Shown in pieces: positions 9,186 through 15,919 of a stretch of 64,000 bases of DNA (its first letter is position 1; every line of letters begins with the position of its first letter). This DNA is from [Lactobacillus] rogosae. Lineage in GTDB: Bacteria > Bacillota > Clostridia > Lachnospirales > Lachnospiraceae. The DNA lies in contig FONU01000007.1 in the NCBI GenBank assembly GCA_900112995.1, positions 1 to 64,000 on the forward strand. Direction: 5' to 3'. The translations under genes and the position numbers were made by a program. Under the pieces are notes generated by a model, which saw nothing but the letters and a program-made list of their open reading frames with translations, was not told the DNA's origin and searched no databases.

Positions 9186-9614
9186 ATGTTAAATGTAGGA
9201 CAACTTAATGAAGGCTTTGTACTAGACCATATTGAAGCCGGCAAATCAATGATGATATATAATAACCTTGGTCTTGGCGAACTCGACTGTCAGGTTGCTA
9301 TTATCAAGAATGCAAGAAGCAGTAAAATGGGAAGAAAGGATATTATCAAGATTGAGGGCGGACTTGACCTTGTTGATTTAGATGTATTAGGATTTATCGA
9401 TCATAATATCACTGTTAATATTATTAAAGACGGACAAATAGTAGATAAGAAATCACTTTCATTACCAAAGCAGATTACTAATGTTATCAAATGTAAGAAT
9501 CCTAGATGTATTACTTCTATTGAACAGGGTCTTGACCATGTATTTGTTCTTTCTGACCCTGTTAAGCAGGTATACAGATGTAAATACTGTGAAGAGAAAT
9601 ATACTGGTAAATAA
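9186..9614 (+). CDS. pyrI: Aspartate carbamoyltransferase, regulatory subunit
   Basis: The 142-aa regulatory chain binds nucleotide effectors (ATP/CTP) through its N-terminal domain and docks onto PyrB through a C-terminal zinc domain. Four cysteines, CKNPRC and later CKYC, form the zinc site at the C terminus. The start MLNVGQLNEGFVLDHIEAGK fits the family. The ATG at 9186 has AGGAGGG immediately upstream; the longer in-frame ATG at 9150 lies inside pyrB and has no such site. pyrI is the last resident gene before the foreign segment. Confidence 0.93.
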   Translation: MLNVGQLNEGFVLDHIEAGKSMMIYNNLGLGELDCQVAIIKNARSSKMGRKDIIKIEGGLDLVDLDVLGFIDHNITVNIIKDGQIVDKKSLSLPKQITNVIKCKNPRCITSIEQGLDHVFVLSDPVKQVYRCKYCEEKYTGK

Positions 9615-9689
9615 TATCCCCCAATACAACATTCGTACAGCTTTATTATATAAGCTTGAAGTTCTAATGTAATCTTCTGATTATATAGT

Positions 9690-9740
9690 AAAAAGGGGAT
9701 GTGAAAAAACTCGATTGAGTTTTTTCGCATCTCCCTTTTT
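9690..9740 (+). terminator. Terminator hairpin after pyrI, left copy of a duplicated hairpin
   Basis: The hairpin has an arm GGGGATGTGAAAAAACTC, loop GATT and a matching arm with one bulge and one G.U-type difference, followed by TTTTT. It is near-identical to the hairpin at 12068-12114. A smaller AGCTT/AAGCT hairpin lies between it and the pyrI stop codon. Confidence 0.8.
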
Positions 9741-9841
9741 GTACCTGTTGTGTATAAATGACTGAAATCATGCGCAAAGAAAGCACACTTCCCCTACCCC
9801 ATAGAAATTCTTTTTTTGAATCTATGCGGCAGTTCTGTTTC

Positions 9842-10135
9842 TCATCTTTTTTTCTGATGTTTATATAGATTGTGGCCTATCGCCACAAGTAAAACTTCCA
9901 GTTTGACTGAATGAATACCTCTTCGGACAATTCTCTTGTACCAACGGTCGTTTTTTATAATTCCGAAAGTCAAGTGTTCATAATGACGCTGTTCTTTGGA
10001 TTTTCGCTTTCCACTTCCGTAAACAAATGTACTTGTATCCAGTTCCCATAAAAGTACTAGCTGCTCAACGATTTCATTCAGATAATCCGGTACATACTTA
10101 GTTACCAGTGAACCAATGGTATTTAGATAATGCAA
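9842..10135 (-). pseudogene. IS1182/DDE-type transposase remnant (C-terminal part)
   Basis: A 97-codon frame on the minus strand. Its second half (EQRHYEHLTFGIIKNDRWYK then RGIHSVKLEVLLVAIGHNLY) resembles the C-terminal end of IS1182-like/ISL3-like DDE transposases, which end in a conserved Glu-containing segment and an 'HNL.K' tail. Such transposases are normally 400-550 aa, so most of the protein, including two of the three catalytic acids, is missing. No continuation is visible upstream in any minus-strand frame. An inverted repeat (CATAGA...TCTATG, about 9811-9837) follows its stop codon. Confidence 0.6.
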
Positions 10136-10220
10136 ACAATACTTGATGAAATTCCATGTTAAACGATGCTGTAGGCTTCAAACATAGTTGAAAGATTTAA
10201 TTATTTAAAGTTTTTGACTT

Positions 10221-10266
10221 TAACCCTTAAAAGTACTTGCGTTTAAGGGTTAATATGGGCTATACT
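10221..10266 (+). promoter_or_regulatory. Promoter with overlapping palindromic operator upstream of the symporter gene
   Basis: A perfect 11-bp inverted repeat, TAACCCTTAAA (10221-10231) and TTTAAGGGTTA (10242-10252), spaced by 10 bp, overlaps a candidate -35 TTGCGT (10237-10242). TATACT (10261-10266) follows at 18-bp spacing. The overlap suggests control by a dimeric DNA-binding protein not encoded here. In the leader, TCCGGGA (10280-10286) and TCCCGGA (10321-10327) can pair. Confidence 0.5.
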
Positions 10267-10356
10267 ATTATGGAATTTGTCCGGGAATCAGGCTGTTGTA
10301 GATGACGTGAGCAGCATGTATCCCGGATGTTGTGAGTATGGAAGAGGGTTTAAAGT

Positions 10357-11745
10357 ATGATAGTTACTCTGATTGAGAAAGTATATAGTTTTCTGTGGGG
10401 AGATCTGGTGCAGATTCCACTGCCGGGCGGCAGCACTCTGGGGATTTCGCTTCTGATTATATTACTGATTCCTACAGGAATTTATTTTACGGTTCGGACG
10501 CGTTTTCTGCCGATTCGCCTGTTCCCGGATATGGTGCAGGCACTGGTTGAGAAGAAACAAGAAAAAAACAGTCTGTCTTCATTTCAGACACTGATCGTTT
10601 CGACGGCAACCCGTGTCGGTATGGGAAATCTGGTCGGTGTTGTTGCGGCAATTTCGGCAGGCGGCGCCGGTGCGGTTTTCTGGATGTGGGTGACGGCAAT
10701 TATCGGTTCATCAACAGCTTTTATTGAAGCGACACTGGCACAGCTTTATAAAGAAAAAGATCCGCTGTACGGAGGTTACCGCGGCGGTCCGGCGTATTAT
10801 ATTCATGCATATGTAGAAGAAAAACAAAAGAAAAAGAGAAACAAAGTGGTGATTTCTGTGTTGTTTGCAATCTCCGGTCTGATCTGCTGGTGCGGTATCA
10901 GTCAAGTGATCAGCAATTCTGTTGTTTCTTCATTTAAAAATGCATTTTCCATTCCGCCGATCTATATGACGGTAGTACTTGTTGCTGTGGCTGCTGTGAT
11001 AGTGCTTCGTAAAGATGCGACAGTTAAGATCCTGGATATGGTAGTGCCGGTCATGGCGGTATGCTATTTTGCAATCACGATTCTGATCATTGTGACGAAT
11101 CTTGGAAGTTTACCGGGTGTTTTTGCAAGAATTTTTGAGGAAGCATTTGGATTCCGACAGGCAGCAGCCGGCGGTTTTGGCGCAGTCCTAATGAATGGAA
11201 TCAAACGTGGACTGTTTTCGAATGAAGCAGGTTCCGGATCTGCTCCGTGTGCGGCAGCAGCGGCAGAATGTGACCAGCCGGTCAAAGCCGGATTGGTACA
11301 GGCGCTCGGGGTATTTGTGGATACGATCGTGATCTGCAGCTGTACAGCATTTATCATGCTGCTTGCGCCGGAAGAAAAAGTTACAGGACTTTCCGGAATG
11401 GATCTTCTGCAGACAGCAATGGAACATCATCTTGGCCGTTTTGGTGTGATCTTTATTGCGGCGACGCTGTTTTTATTCAGTTTTTCGACGTTTCTGGGCA
11501 TCCTTTTTTATGCGAGATGCAATGTTGCATATCTTTTCGGAGATAACTGGGCTTCACAGACTGCATACAAAGTACTGGCACTTGTGATGCTGTTCATCGG
11601 CGGCCTTGCAGCATATACATTTGTGTGGGATCTTGGTGATGTTGGAATCGGACTGATGACGATCTTTAATATCATCATTCTTTACCCACAGGGTGAGAAG
11701 GCTCTGAAAGAACTGAAAGAATACGAAAAAGAAAAAAGAAAATGA
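10357..11745 (+). CDS. Sodium:amino-acid (alanine/glycine/glutamine) symporter, AGCS family
   Basis: A 462-aa polytopic membrane protein of the AGCS/AlsT family that couples Na+ influx to uptake of a small neutral amino acid. Family signatures are present: ATRVGMGNLVGVVAAI near residue 85, and FSNEAGSGSAPCAAAAA near residue 290. About ten hydrophobic segments are visible. Substrate (Ala, Gly or Gln) cannot be told from sequence. Codon use is strongly biased to CTG/CCG/GGC, unlike neighbouring genes, which suggests transfer from a higher-GC Clostridium relative. The promoter with palindrome lies about 90 bp upstream. Its TGA overlaps the next ATG. Confidence 0.9.
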   Translation: MIVTLIEKVYSFLWGDLVQIPLPGGSTLGISLLIILLIPTGIYFTVRTRFLPIRLFPDMVQALVEKKQEKNSLSSFQTLIVSTATRVGMGNLVGVVAAISAGGAGAVFWMWVTAIIGSSTAFIEATLAQLYKEKDPLYGGYRGGPAYYIHAYVEEKQKKKRNKVVISVLFAISGLICWCGISQVISNSVVSSFKNAFSIPPIYMTVVLVAVAAVIVLRKDATVKILDMVVPVMAVCYFAITILIIVTNLGSLPGVFARIFEEAFGFRQAAAGGFGAVLMNGIKRGLFSNEAGSGSAPCAAAAAECDQPVKAGLVQALGVFVDTIVICSCTAFIMLLAPEEKVTGLSGMDLLQTAMEHHLGRFGVIFIAATLFLFSFSTFLGILFYARCNVAYLFGDNWASQTAYKVLALVMLFIGGLAAYTFVWDLGDVGIGLMTIFNIIILYPQGEKALKELKEYEKEKRK

Positions 11746-12077
11746 AAAACACAAAGAGAAAGCATTTGAAACTATGTCTGTTGTTATTGTTTATGGTTTT
11801 GGGATGTTTTGCGATAACCAATGTCAGGACGACAACGGTGCAGGCATCATCGCGGACGTTCAAATCAAATGGCAGAACCTATATGGAAAAGCATAATGAC
11901 AATACACTTAATACGGTATTGTATCAAAAAGTTTCCGGACGTTACAAACAGGTTGCGAAATCGTCAACATATCTCATCTACAGATTTTCTTATGGAAAGA
12001 AATTGTATTTTTCAAGTGCTGACGATGAAACTTCTGATATACCAGGGGTAATTTTCGAACATTTTTTGGGGATGTGA
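11742..12077 (+). CDS. Small secreted protein, C terminus probably replaced
   Basis: A 111-aa product whose start overlaps the symporter stop by 4 bp (ATGA). The N terminus (KHLKLCLLLLFMVLGCFAI, later VQAS) is a signal peptide; the Cys in VLGC might be a lipobox, but hydrophobic residues follow it, so ordinary cleavage after VQAS seems likelier. The mature part (FKSNGRTYMEK, VLYQKVSGRYKQVAKSS, YGKKLYFSSADD) is polar and repeat-like, as in clostridial surface proteins. The last codons lie inside the terminator arm at 12068. This indicates a 3' truncation at the recombination junction, so the gene is probably broken. Confidence 0.5.
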   Translation: MKNTKRKHLKLCLLLLFMVLGCFAITNVRTTTVQASSRTFKSNGRTYMEKHNDNTLNTVLYQKVSGRYKQVAKSSTYLIYRFSYGKKLYFSSADDETSDIPGVIFEHFLGM

Positions 12078-12114
12078 AAAAACTCAATCGAGTTTTTTCA
12101 CATCCCCTTTTTTT
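12068..12114 (+). terminator. Terminator hairpin, right copy of the duplicated hairpin
   Basis: Arms GGGGATGTGAAAAAACTC (12068-12085) and its exact complement (12090-12107) pair over 18 bp with loop AATC, followed by seven T residues. It shares the arm sequence with 9690-9740 but is a perfect hairpin, so it may be the less eroded copy. Confidence 0.85.
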
Positions 12115-12138
12115 ATTTCATATATACCATATAATCAA

Positions 12139-12161
12139 CAGGTTGTATACACTACAACCTG
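12139..12161 (-). terminator. Possible terminator of the DUF4012 gene
   Basis: A 9-bp inverted repeat CAGGTTGTA / TACAACCTG with a 5-nt loop lies 45 bp past the DUF4012 stop codon. On the minus strand it is followed by TTGATTATAT, a weak T-tract. Support is modest. Confidence 0.4.
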
Positions 12162-12205
12162 CCTTCATAACACTTTCTAAAATATTCAATACTTACTGAC
12201 TTGTT

Positions 12206-14248
12206 TTATCTGTATGCCTGTAATGTAGGTGTTGTGCGAATCTTAAGTGGTGTATCAACGCCTTCTGCTGTTGTTACTGTATACTTTATTACCTGTGGTG
12301 AACCTGCTTCTACTACAAGATCAACATTATAACCAACCTCAAGATTATCATACTCATCAGTTGTTATCTTAAGGCCATTATTAGTCTCAAAGTTACCTAT
12401 AGTACCACCTGCTGGTGCGAATAAATGAACAAATCCTCTTATTCCACCATCGAATCCACCAAGAATATAGCCACCTGCTCTTGTTATATTGCTTCTTTTA
12501 ATTGTATTAGTTAATGTCACAGTAATATCATAGCTTCTTGTTCCATCTGTATTAATAACAGGCTCACTCATCTCTGTATCAATATTTAAGAACCAGCCTA
12601 ATTTACAAGGCTCATATAAGCTGAAGAATACTCCTGCTTCTGGATTAGCCGGGTCATCATTAAGATTCCCTGAACAGCCTGCATCCTTAGCATACTGCTC
12701 TTCCTGCTCATCTACGAACCAGAGCATAATTGTGTTCTCTTCAACACCTTCATTAAACATATCTACATATTCATTAATTCTCTTAAAATCAAAGCCTGAT
12801 ACCAATACTGCCATTGCCTGCTTGGCTGTCTCTGCAAAAAGACCATCAACATATTCATTAGCTTCATTATAATCAACATTAGTGCCTCTGTCACTAAGAT
12901 ATTTATAATAAAGCTCATACTGTAATACTGATACGGCATTATCACCATTAAGCTCTGTTCCATCAGGAAGTGTAATTGGTCCTGATATTCTAAGAACCTT
13001 CTGTATAATAGTCGGTGTAAGTGAGAGCACACCATCAACGCTCTCACCGTGCTTAGCTTCATAAGCCAAAGCCCATATCTGAGCAGCTCTTTCAAAATCA
13101 GGGTTAAAACTTGCATCTCTTGAATAGATTAACGTATCATTGAATATCTTTAATTCTTTTCTTGTAACATTAGCTTCATCTGGTGGGTATGTTGCCAATA
13201 CATCATTAACAGGATTAAAATCTCCAATTGACATTACACCATCTTCAACCCTTATTGTTCCGATTGAACCTGGGAAACCACCTGCAGCTCTTATCTCTGC
13301 TGTATTCTGTGCAGCAAGAAGATATACCTTATCACTTCCATCGCCGATAAATGCTTTCATTAATGGAATGTAATCTTCATAATCTGTGTACATACTCATA
13401 AGTGATGTTATCTTATCACTATAAGAAGATATCATTGTTCCCATACTTCCCGGAAGTTCAACCTTGTTCATCTTAGCAGTCATATTATTAACCACTGGCT
13501 GTATCTGCTCTAAAAGATCAAGATAGGCATTAATTGTTGTTACACTAAAACCATCACCTACTTTAAGACCTGACATAGGGTATTCTGATATTGTTGCTAC
13601 TGCCGGCTTTATAATATCATCTGATGCATCTTCAACAAGTCCTATAAGTGTATCTACTGACTTAACATACTTTCCTGCAACCGGAATGTGGCTTGCCATC
13701 TTCCACAATGGGCTTGATAATGTCTTGCTTATCTTATAAGTTGTATTGTCAAGCTTTAATACTGCTGTATTAGCTGCCTCAGCATCCTGGGCTTTTACAG
13801 CTCCAAGCATATCATTCATCTCTGTCTTTAATTCATTAGCATTCTTTAACATTCCCTTGGCATCAGATAAGCCTTTAACACCCATAATTCCTATAATAAC
13901 AACAACCGCAGCTACTATTGAAACAATTGTTATAGTACGTTTCTTTTTCTGCTGTTTTGTTAATCTCTTCTTACCACTGTGGCTGTGATGTTCCCCACTG
14001 CTATGGTGGCTGTGATGTTCCCCACTGCTATGGTGGCTGTGGTGTCCTTCACTACTATTGCTGCTGTGATGTTCTGAATTATTGTTACTGCCCTCTCTTA
14101 CATTGTGACGGCTGTTATTGTTAGCTGTATTACTGCCAGTATGCTGGACATTGCTTCTTCTATGACCACTGTTCTGGCTGCTTTTATTATCCACAGTGTT
14201 CTCACTGTTTAAGTTCTCATTGTTATCTTTATAATCATTATTGTTCAT
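12206..14248 (-). CDS. DUF4012 membrane protein with His/Ser-rich cytoplasmic tail
   Basis: About 680 aa from the ATG at 14248. A longer GTG start (14293) would fall inside the terminator stem that ends the rnpB-side transcript, so it is rejected. Order: Asn/Ser/His-rich low-complexity region (to residue ~95, with 9-residue repeats GEHHSHHSS), a basic stop-transfer cluster (KKRLTKQQKKKR), one membrane segment (TITIVSIVAAVVVIIGIMGV), then a large extracellular part. AAQNTAEIRAAGGFPGSIGT is the hallmark of DUF4012, a domain found in Gram-positive cell-surface proteins. Its function is unknown. The His-rich tail might bind metal, but this is inference. Confidence 0.75.
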   Translation of the reverse strand: MNNNDYKDNNENLNSENTVDNKSSQNSGHRRSNVQHTGSNTANNNSRHNVREGSNNNSEHHSSNSSEGHHSHHSSGEHHSHHSSGEHHSHSGKKRLTKQQKKKRTITIVSIVAAVVVIIGIMGVKGLSDAKGMLKNANELKTEMNDMLGAVKAQDAEAANTAVLKLDNTTYKISKTLSSPLWKMASHIPVAGKYVKSVDTLIGLVEDASDDIIKPAVATISEYPMSGLKVGDGFSVTTINAYLDLLEQIQPVVNNMTAKMNKVELPGSMGTMISSYSDKITSLMSMYTDYEDYIPLMKAFIGDGSDKVYLLAAQNTAEIRAAGGFPGSIGTIRVEDGVMSIGDFNPVNDVLATYPPDEANVTRKELKIFNDTLIYSRDASFNPDFERAAQIWALAYEAKHGESVDGVLSLTPTIIQKVLRISGPITLPDGTELNGDNAVSVLQYELYYKYLSDRGTNVDYNEANEYVDGLFAETAKQAMAVLVSGFDFKRINEYVDMFNEGVEENTIMLWFVDEQEEQYAKDAGCSGNLNDDPANPEAGVFFSLYEPCKLGWFLNIDTEMSEPVINTDGTRSYDITVTLTNTIKRSNITRAGGYILGGFDGGIRGFVHLFAPAGGTIGNFETNNGLKITTDEYDNLEVGYNVDLVVEAGSPQVIKYTVTTAEGVDTPLKIRTTPTLQAYR
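13981..14061. repeat. 27-bp tandem repeat inside the DUF4012 gene
   Basis: Three consecutive 27-bp units (13981-14007, 14008-14034, 14035-14061) encode the residues GEHHSHHSS and variants. The first two units are identical and the third is diverged. Being in frame, the copy number can change without breaking the gene. Confidence 0.8.
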
Positions 14249-14415
14249 TACTATCCATCCATTTCCTATTATAAAAAAGAATGTGCTAAGCACATTCTCG
14301 CGACGAGTGCTGTCGCTTGCGACAAACTACAGCTTCACGCGAGTGCGCATAACTGGCACATAGTGCCTTTTATTTAATAGGAAATTATATTGGAATTTCC
14401 TATTAAATAAAAAAA
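14249..14415. repeat. Intergenic hairpin cluster with three copies of a post-terminator motif
   Basis: Between rnpB and the DUF4012 gene lie three copies of the motif TTCCTATTA(A/T)A(T)AAAA: 14261-14278, 14368-14386 (opposite orientation) and 14394-14415. The last two form an inverted repeat around ATATTGG. Short GC-rich hairpins lie between them (GGCAC/GTGCC, GTCGC/GCGAC). A terminator hairpin AGAATGTGC-TAA-GCACATTCT at 14278-14298 reads into a T-run on the minus strand. No gene is seen here. Confidence 0.6.
14272..14298 (-). terminator. Terminator just upstream of the DUF4012 start
   Basis: On the minus strand AGAATGTGC, loop TTA, GCACATTCT form a 9-bp stem followed by TTTTTTAT. It would stop read-through from rnpB before the DUF4012 gene, whose ATG is only 25 bp further. 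Confidence 0.75.
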
Positions 14416-14803
14416 TATGAGCAGTACTATAAGCCGGGTTATGTCCAGCCAGGCTTTGACCTGACTACTGATGATCATCTATCTAGACCTGCTGTTACCA
14501 GCAGGCTCAAGCAACCTACCTAAAAGCACGACGGGCAGCCGTATCGCTTTATATTTGGTCTTGCTTCGAATGGGGTTTACATAGCCAGTATTGTTACCAA
14601 TACCACGGTAGTCTCTTACACTGCCTTTCCACCCTTACCAATAAGCTCAACACTAAGTGTTAAGCACTGGCGGTATATTTCTGTTGCACTAGCCTTGGAG
14701 TCACCTCCACCGGACGTTATCCGGCATCCTGCCCTGCGAAGCCCGGACTTTCCTCACCTGCGGTCTTTCGACACTTGCAGCCGCGATCATCTGTACTACT
14801 CAC
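14416..14803 (-). ncRNA. rnpB: RNase P RNA
   Basis: Catalytic RNA of RNase P, which matures tRNA 5' ends. On the minus strand the conserved GAGGAAAGTCCGGGC lies near the 5' end, followed by GGTGGAGGTGACTCC and ACAGAAA further on. The ends pair to make helix P1: GAGTAGTAC near 14801 with GTACTGCTC near 14419. A run of T residues follows (14415-14408). The length of about 390 nt is normal. Exact ends are estimated from P1 pairing. It lies just downstream of queA. Confidence 0.93.
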
Positions 14804-14851
14804 ATTTATTAGTATTATTAAGTTAATTGTAACTTTGTAAACATCTAACGC

Positions 14852-15883
14852 CTACTTAATGAACATAGCATCCCCAAAACTAAAGAATCTGTAACGTTCT
14901 TTTACTGCAACTTCATAAGCATTAAGAACATTTTCTCTTCCTGCAAGTGCTGACACAAGCATTACAAGAGTTGATTCTGGGAGATGGAAATTAGTTATAA
15001 GACAATCTATTGCCTTAAACTTATAACCTGGATATATAAATATTTCTGTCCAGCCACTCTTAACTGGTATATGTCCATTTTCATCAGCTACTGATTCAAG
15101 AGTTCTTGTGCTTGTAGTTCCTACAGCTATAACTCTTCCACCATTAGCCTTGGTATTATTAATTATATCTGCTGCTTCTTTATCAACCTGATAGAATTCT
15201 GAGTGCATATGATGATCAAGTATATTCTCAACCTTAACTGGTCTGAATGTTCCAAGACCTACGTGAAGAGTAACTCTTGCAATCTTCACTCCCATATCTT
15301 CTATCTGTTTAAGCAGTTCTTTTGTAAAATGTAGTCCTGCCGTAGGTGCTGCTGCTGAACCCTCGTGCTTGGCATATACTGTCTGATAGCGGTTCTTATC
15401 TTCAAGCTTATGTGTGATATATGGTGGAAGCGGCATCTGTCCTAGTTCATCAAGAATTTCCTCAAATATGCCATCATAACTAAACTGTATAAGTCTGTTA
15501 CCTTCCTCAACTATATCAATAATCTCACCTGTAAGCTTTCCGCCACCAAATACTATCCTTGCACCAACCTTGCATTTCTTTCCTGGCTTAACAAGGACTT
15601 CCCACGTATCCTGTCTGTCTTCGAGTCTTTTTAACAAAAGCACTTCAATGGCAGCACCTGTTCCTTCTTTCTCACCGATAAGTCTTGCAGGTATAACCTT
15701 AGTATCATTAATTACAAGGCAGTCACCCGGCTTAAGATATTCTGTTATATCCCTAAATATCTTGTGTTCTATAGCTCCTGTGTTCTTATCAAGAACCATC
15801 AATCTGGAGCTTGAACGGTCTGACAGAGGGTCTTGTGCTATAAGTTCCTCTGGCAGATCATAATAAAAATCATGTAAATCCAT
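14852..15883 (-). CDS. queA: S-adenosylmethionine:tRNA ribosyltransferase-isomerase
   Basis: Transfers and isomerises the ribosyl moiety of SAM to 7-aminomethyl-7-deazaguanine in tRNA, making epoxyqueuosine. The 343-aa product has the N-terminal [16 protein letters not shown], the core [23 protein letters not shown] and IFIYPGYKF with [12 protein letters not shown]. These are all hallmarks of QueA. The gene follows pheT by 36 bp and precedes rnpB; tgt and queG are not in the window. The start ATG is clear and nothing is missing. Confidence 0.96.
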   Translation of the reverse strand: MDLHDFYYDLPEELIAQDPLSDRSSSRLMVLDKNTGAIEHKIFRDITEYLKPGDCLVINDTKVIPARLIGEKEGTGAAIEVLLLKRLEDRQDTWEVLVKPGKKCKVGARIVFGGGKLTGEIIDIVEEGNRLIQFSYDGIFEEILDELGQMPLPPYITHKLEDKNRYQTVYAKHEGSAAAPTAGLHFTKELLKQIEDMGVKIARVTLHVGLGTFRPVKVENILDHHMHSEFYQVDKEAADIINNTKANGGRVIAVGTTSTRTLESVADENGHIPVKSGWTEIFIYPGYKFKAIDCLITNFHLPESTLVMLVSALAGRENVLNAYEVAVKERYRFFSFGDAMFIK

Positions 15884-15919
15884 AATAATCCTCTATTCAG
15901 ATTGTGCACTCTATATTCA

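Larger units (their letters stand above)
9741..12067. mobile_element. Probable horizontally acquired segment bounded by duplicated terminators
   Basis: This stretch lies between two near-identical hairpins (9690-9740 and 12068-12114). From about 10280 the coding DNA is visibly richer in G and C (many CTG, CCG, GGC and CGG codons) than pyrB or pyrI on one side and the DUF4012 gene on the other. It holds a transposase remnant, a complete symporter gene and a secreted-protein gene whose 3' end runs into the second hairpin. Acquisition is inferred from composition plus the transposase relic; the exact junctions are not proven. Confidence 0.6.

Noticed and set aside
12763-13116. 117-codon frame on the same strand as the DUF4012 gene in another frame
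   Set aside because: Lies fully inside the DUF4012 coding sequence, has no ribosome-binding site and no family resemblance.
13981-14061. Regularly repeated units that might suggest a CRISPR array
   Set aside because: Units are 27 bp without spacers, in frame, and encode GEHHSHHSS in the DUF4012 protein. No CRISPR array is seen in the window.
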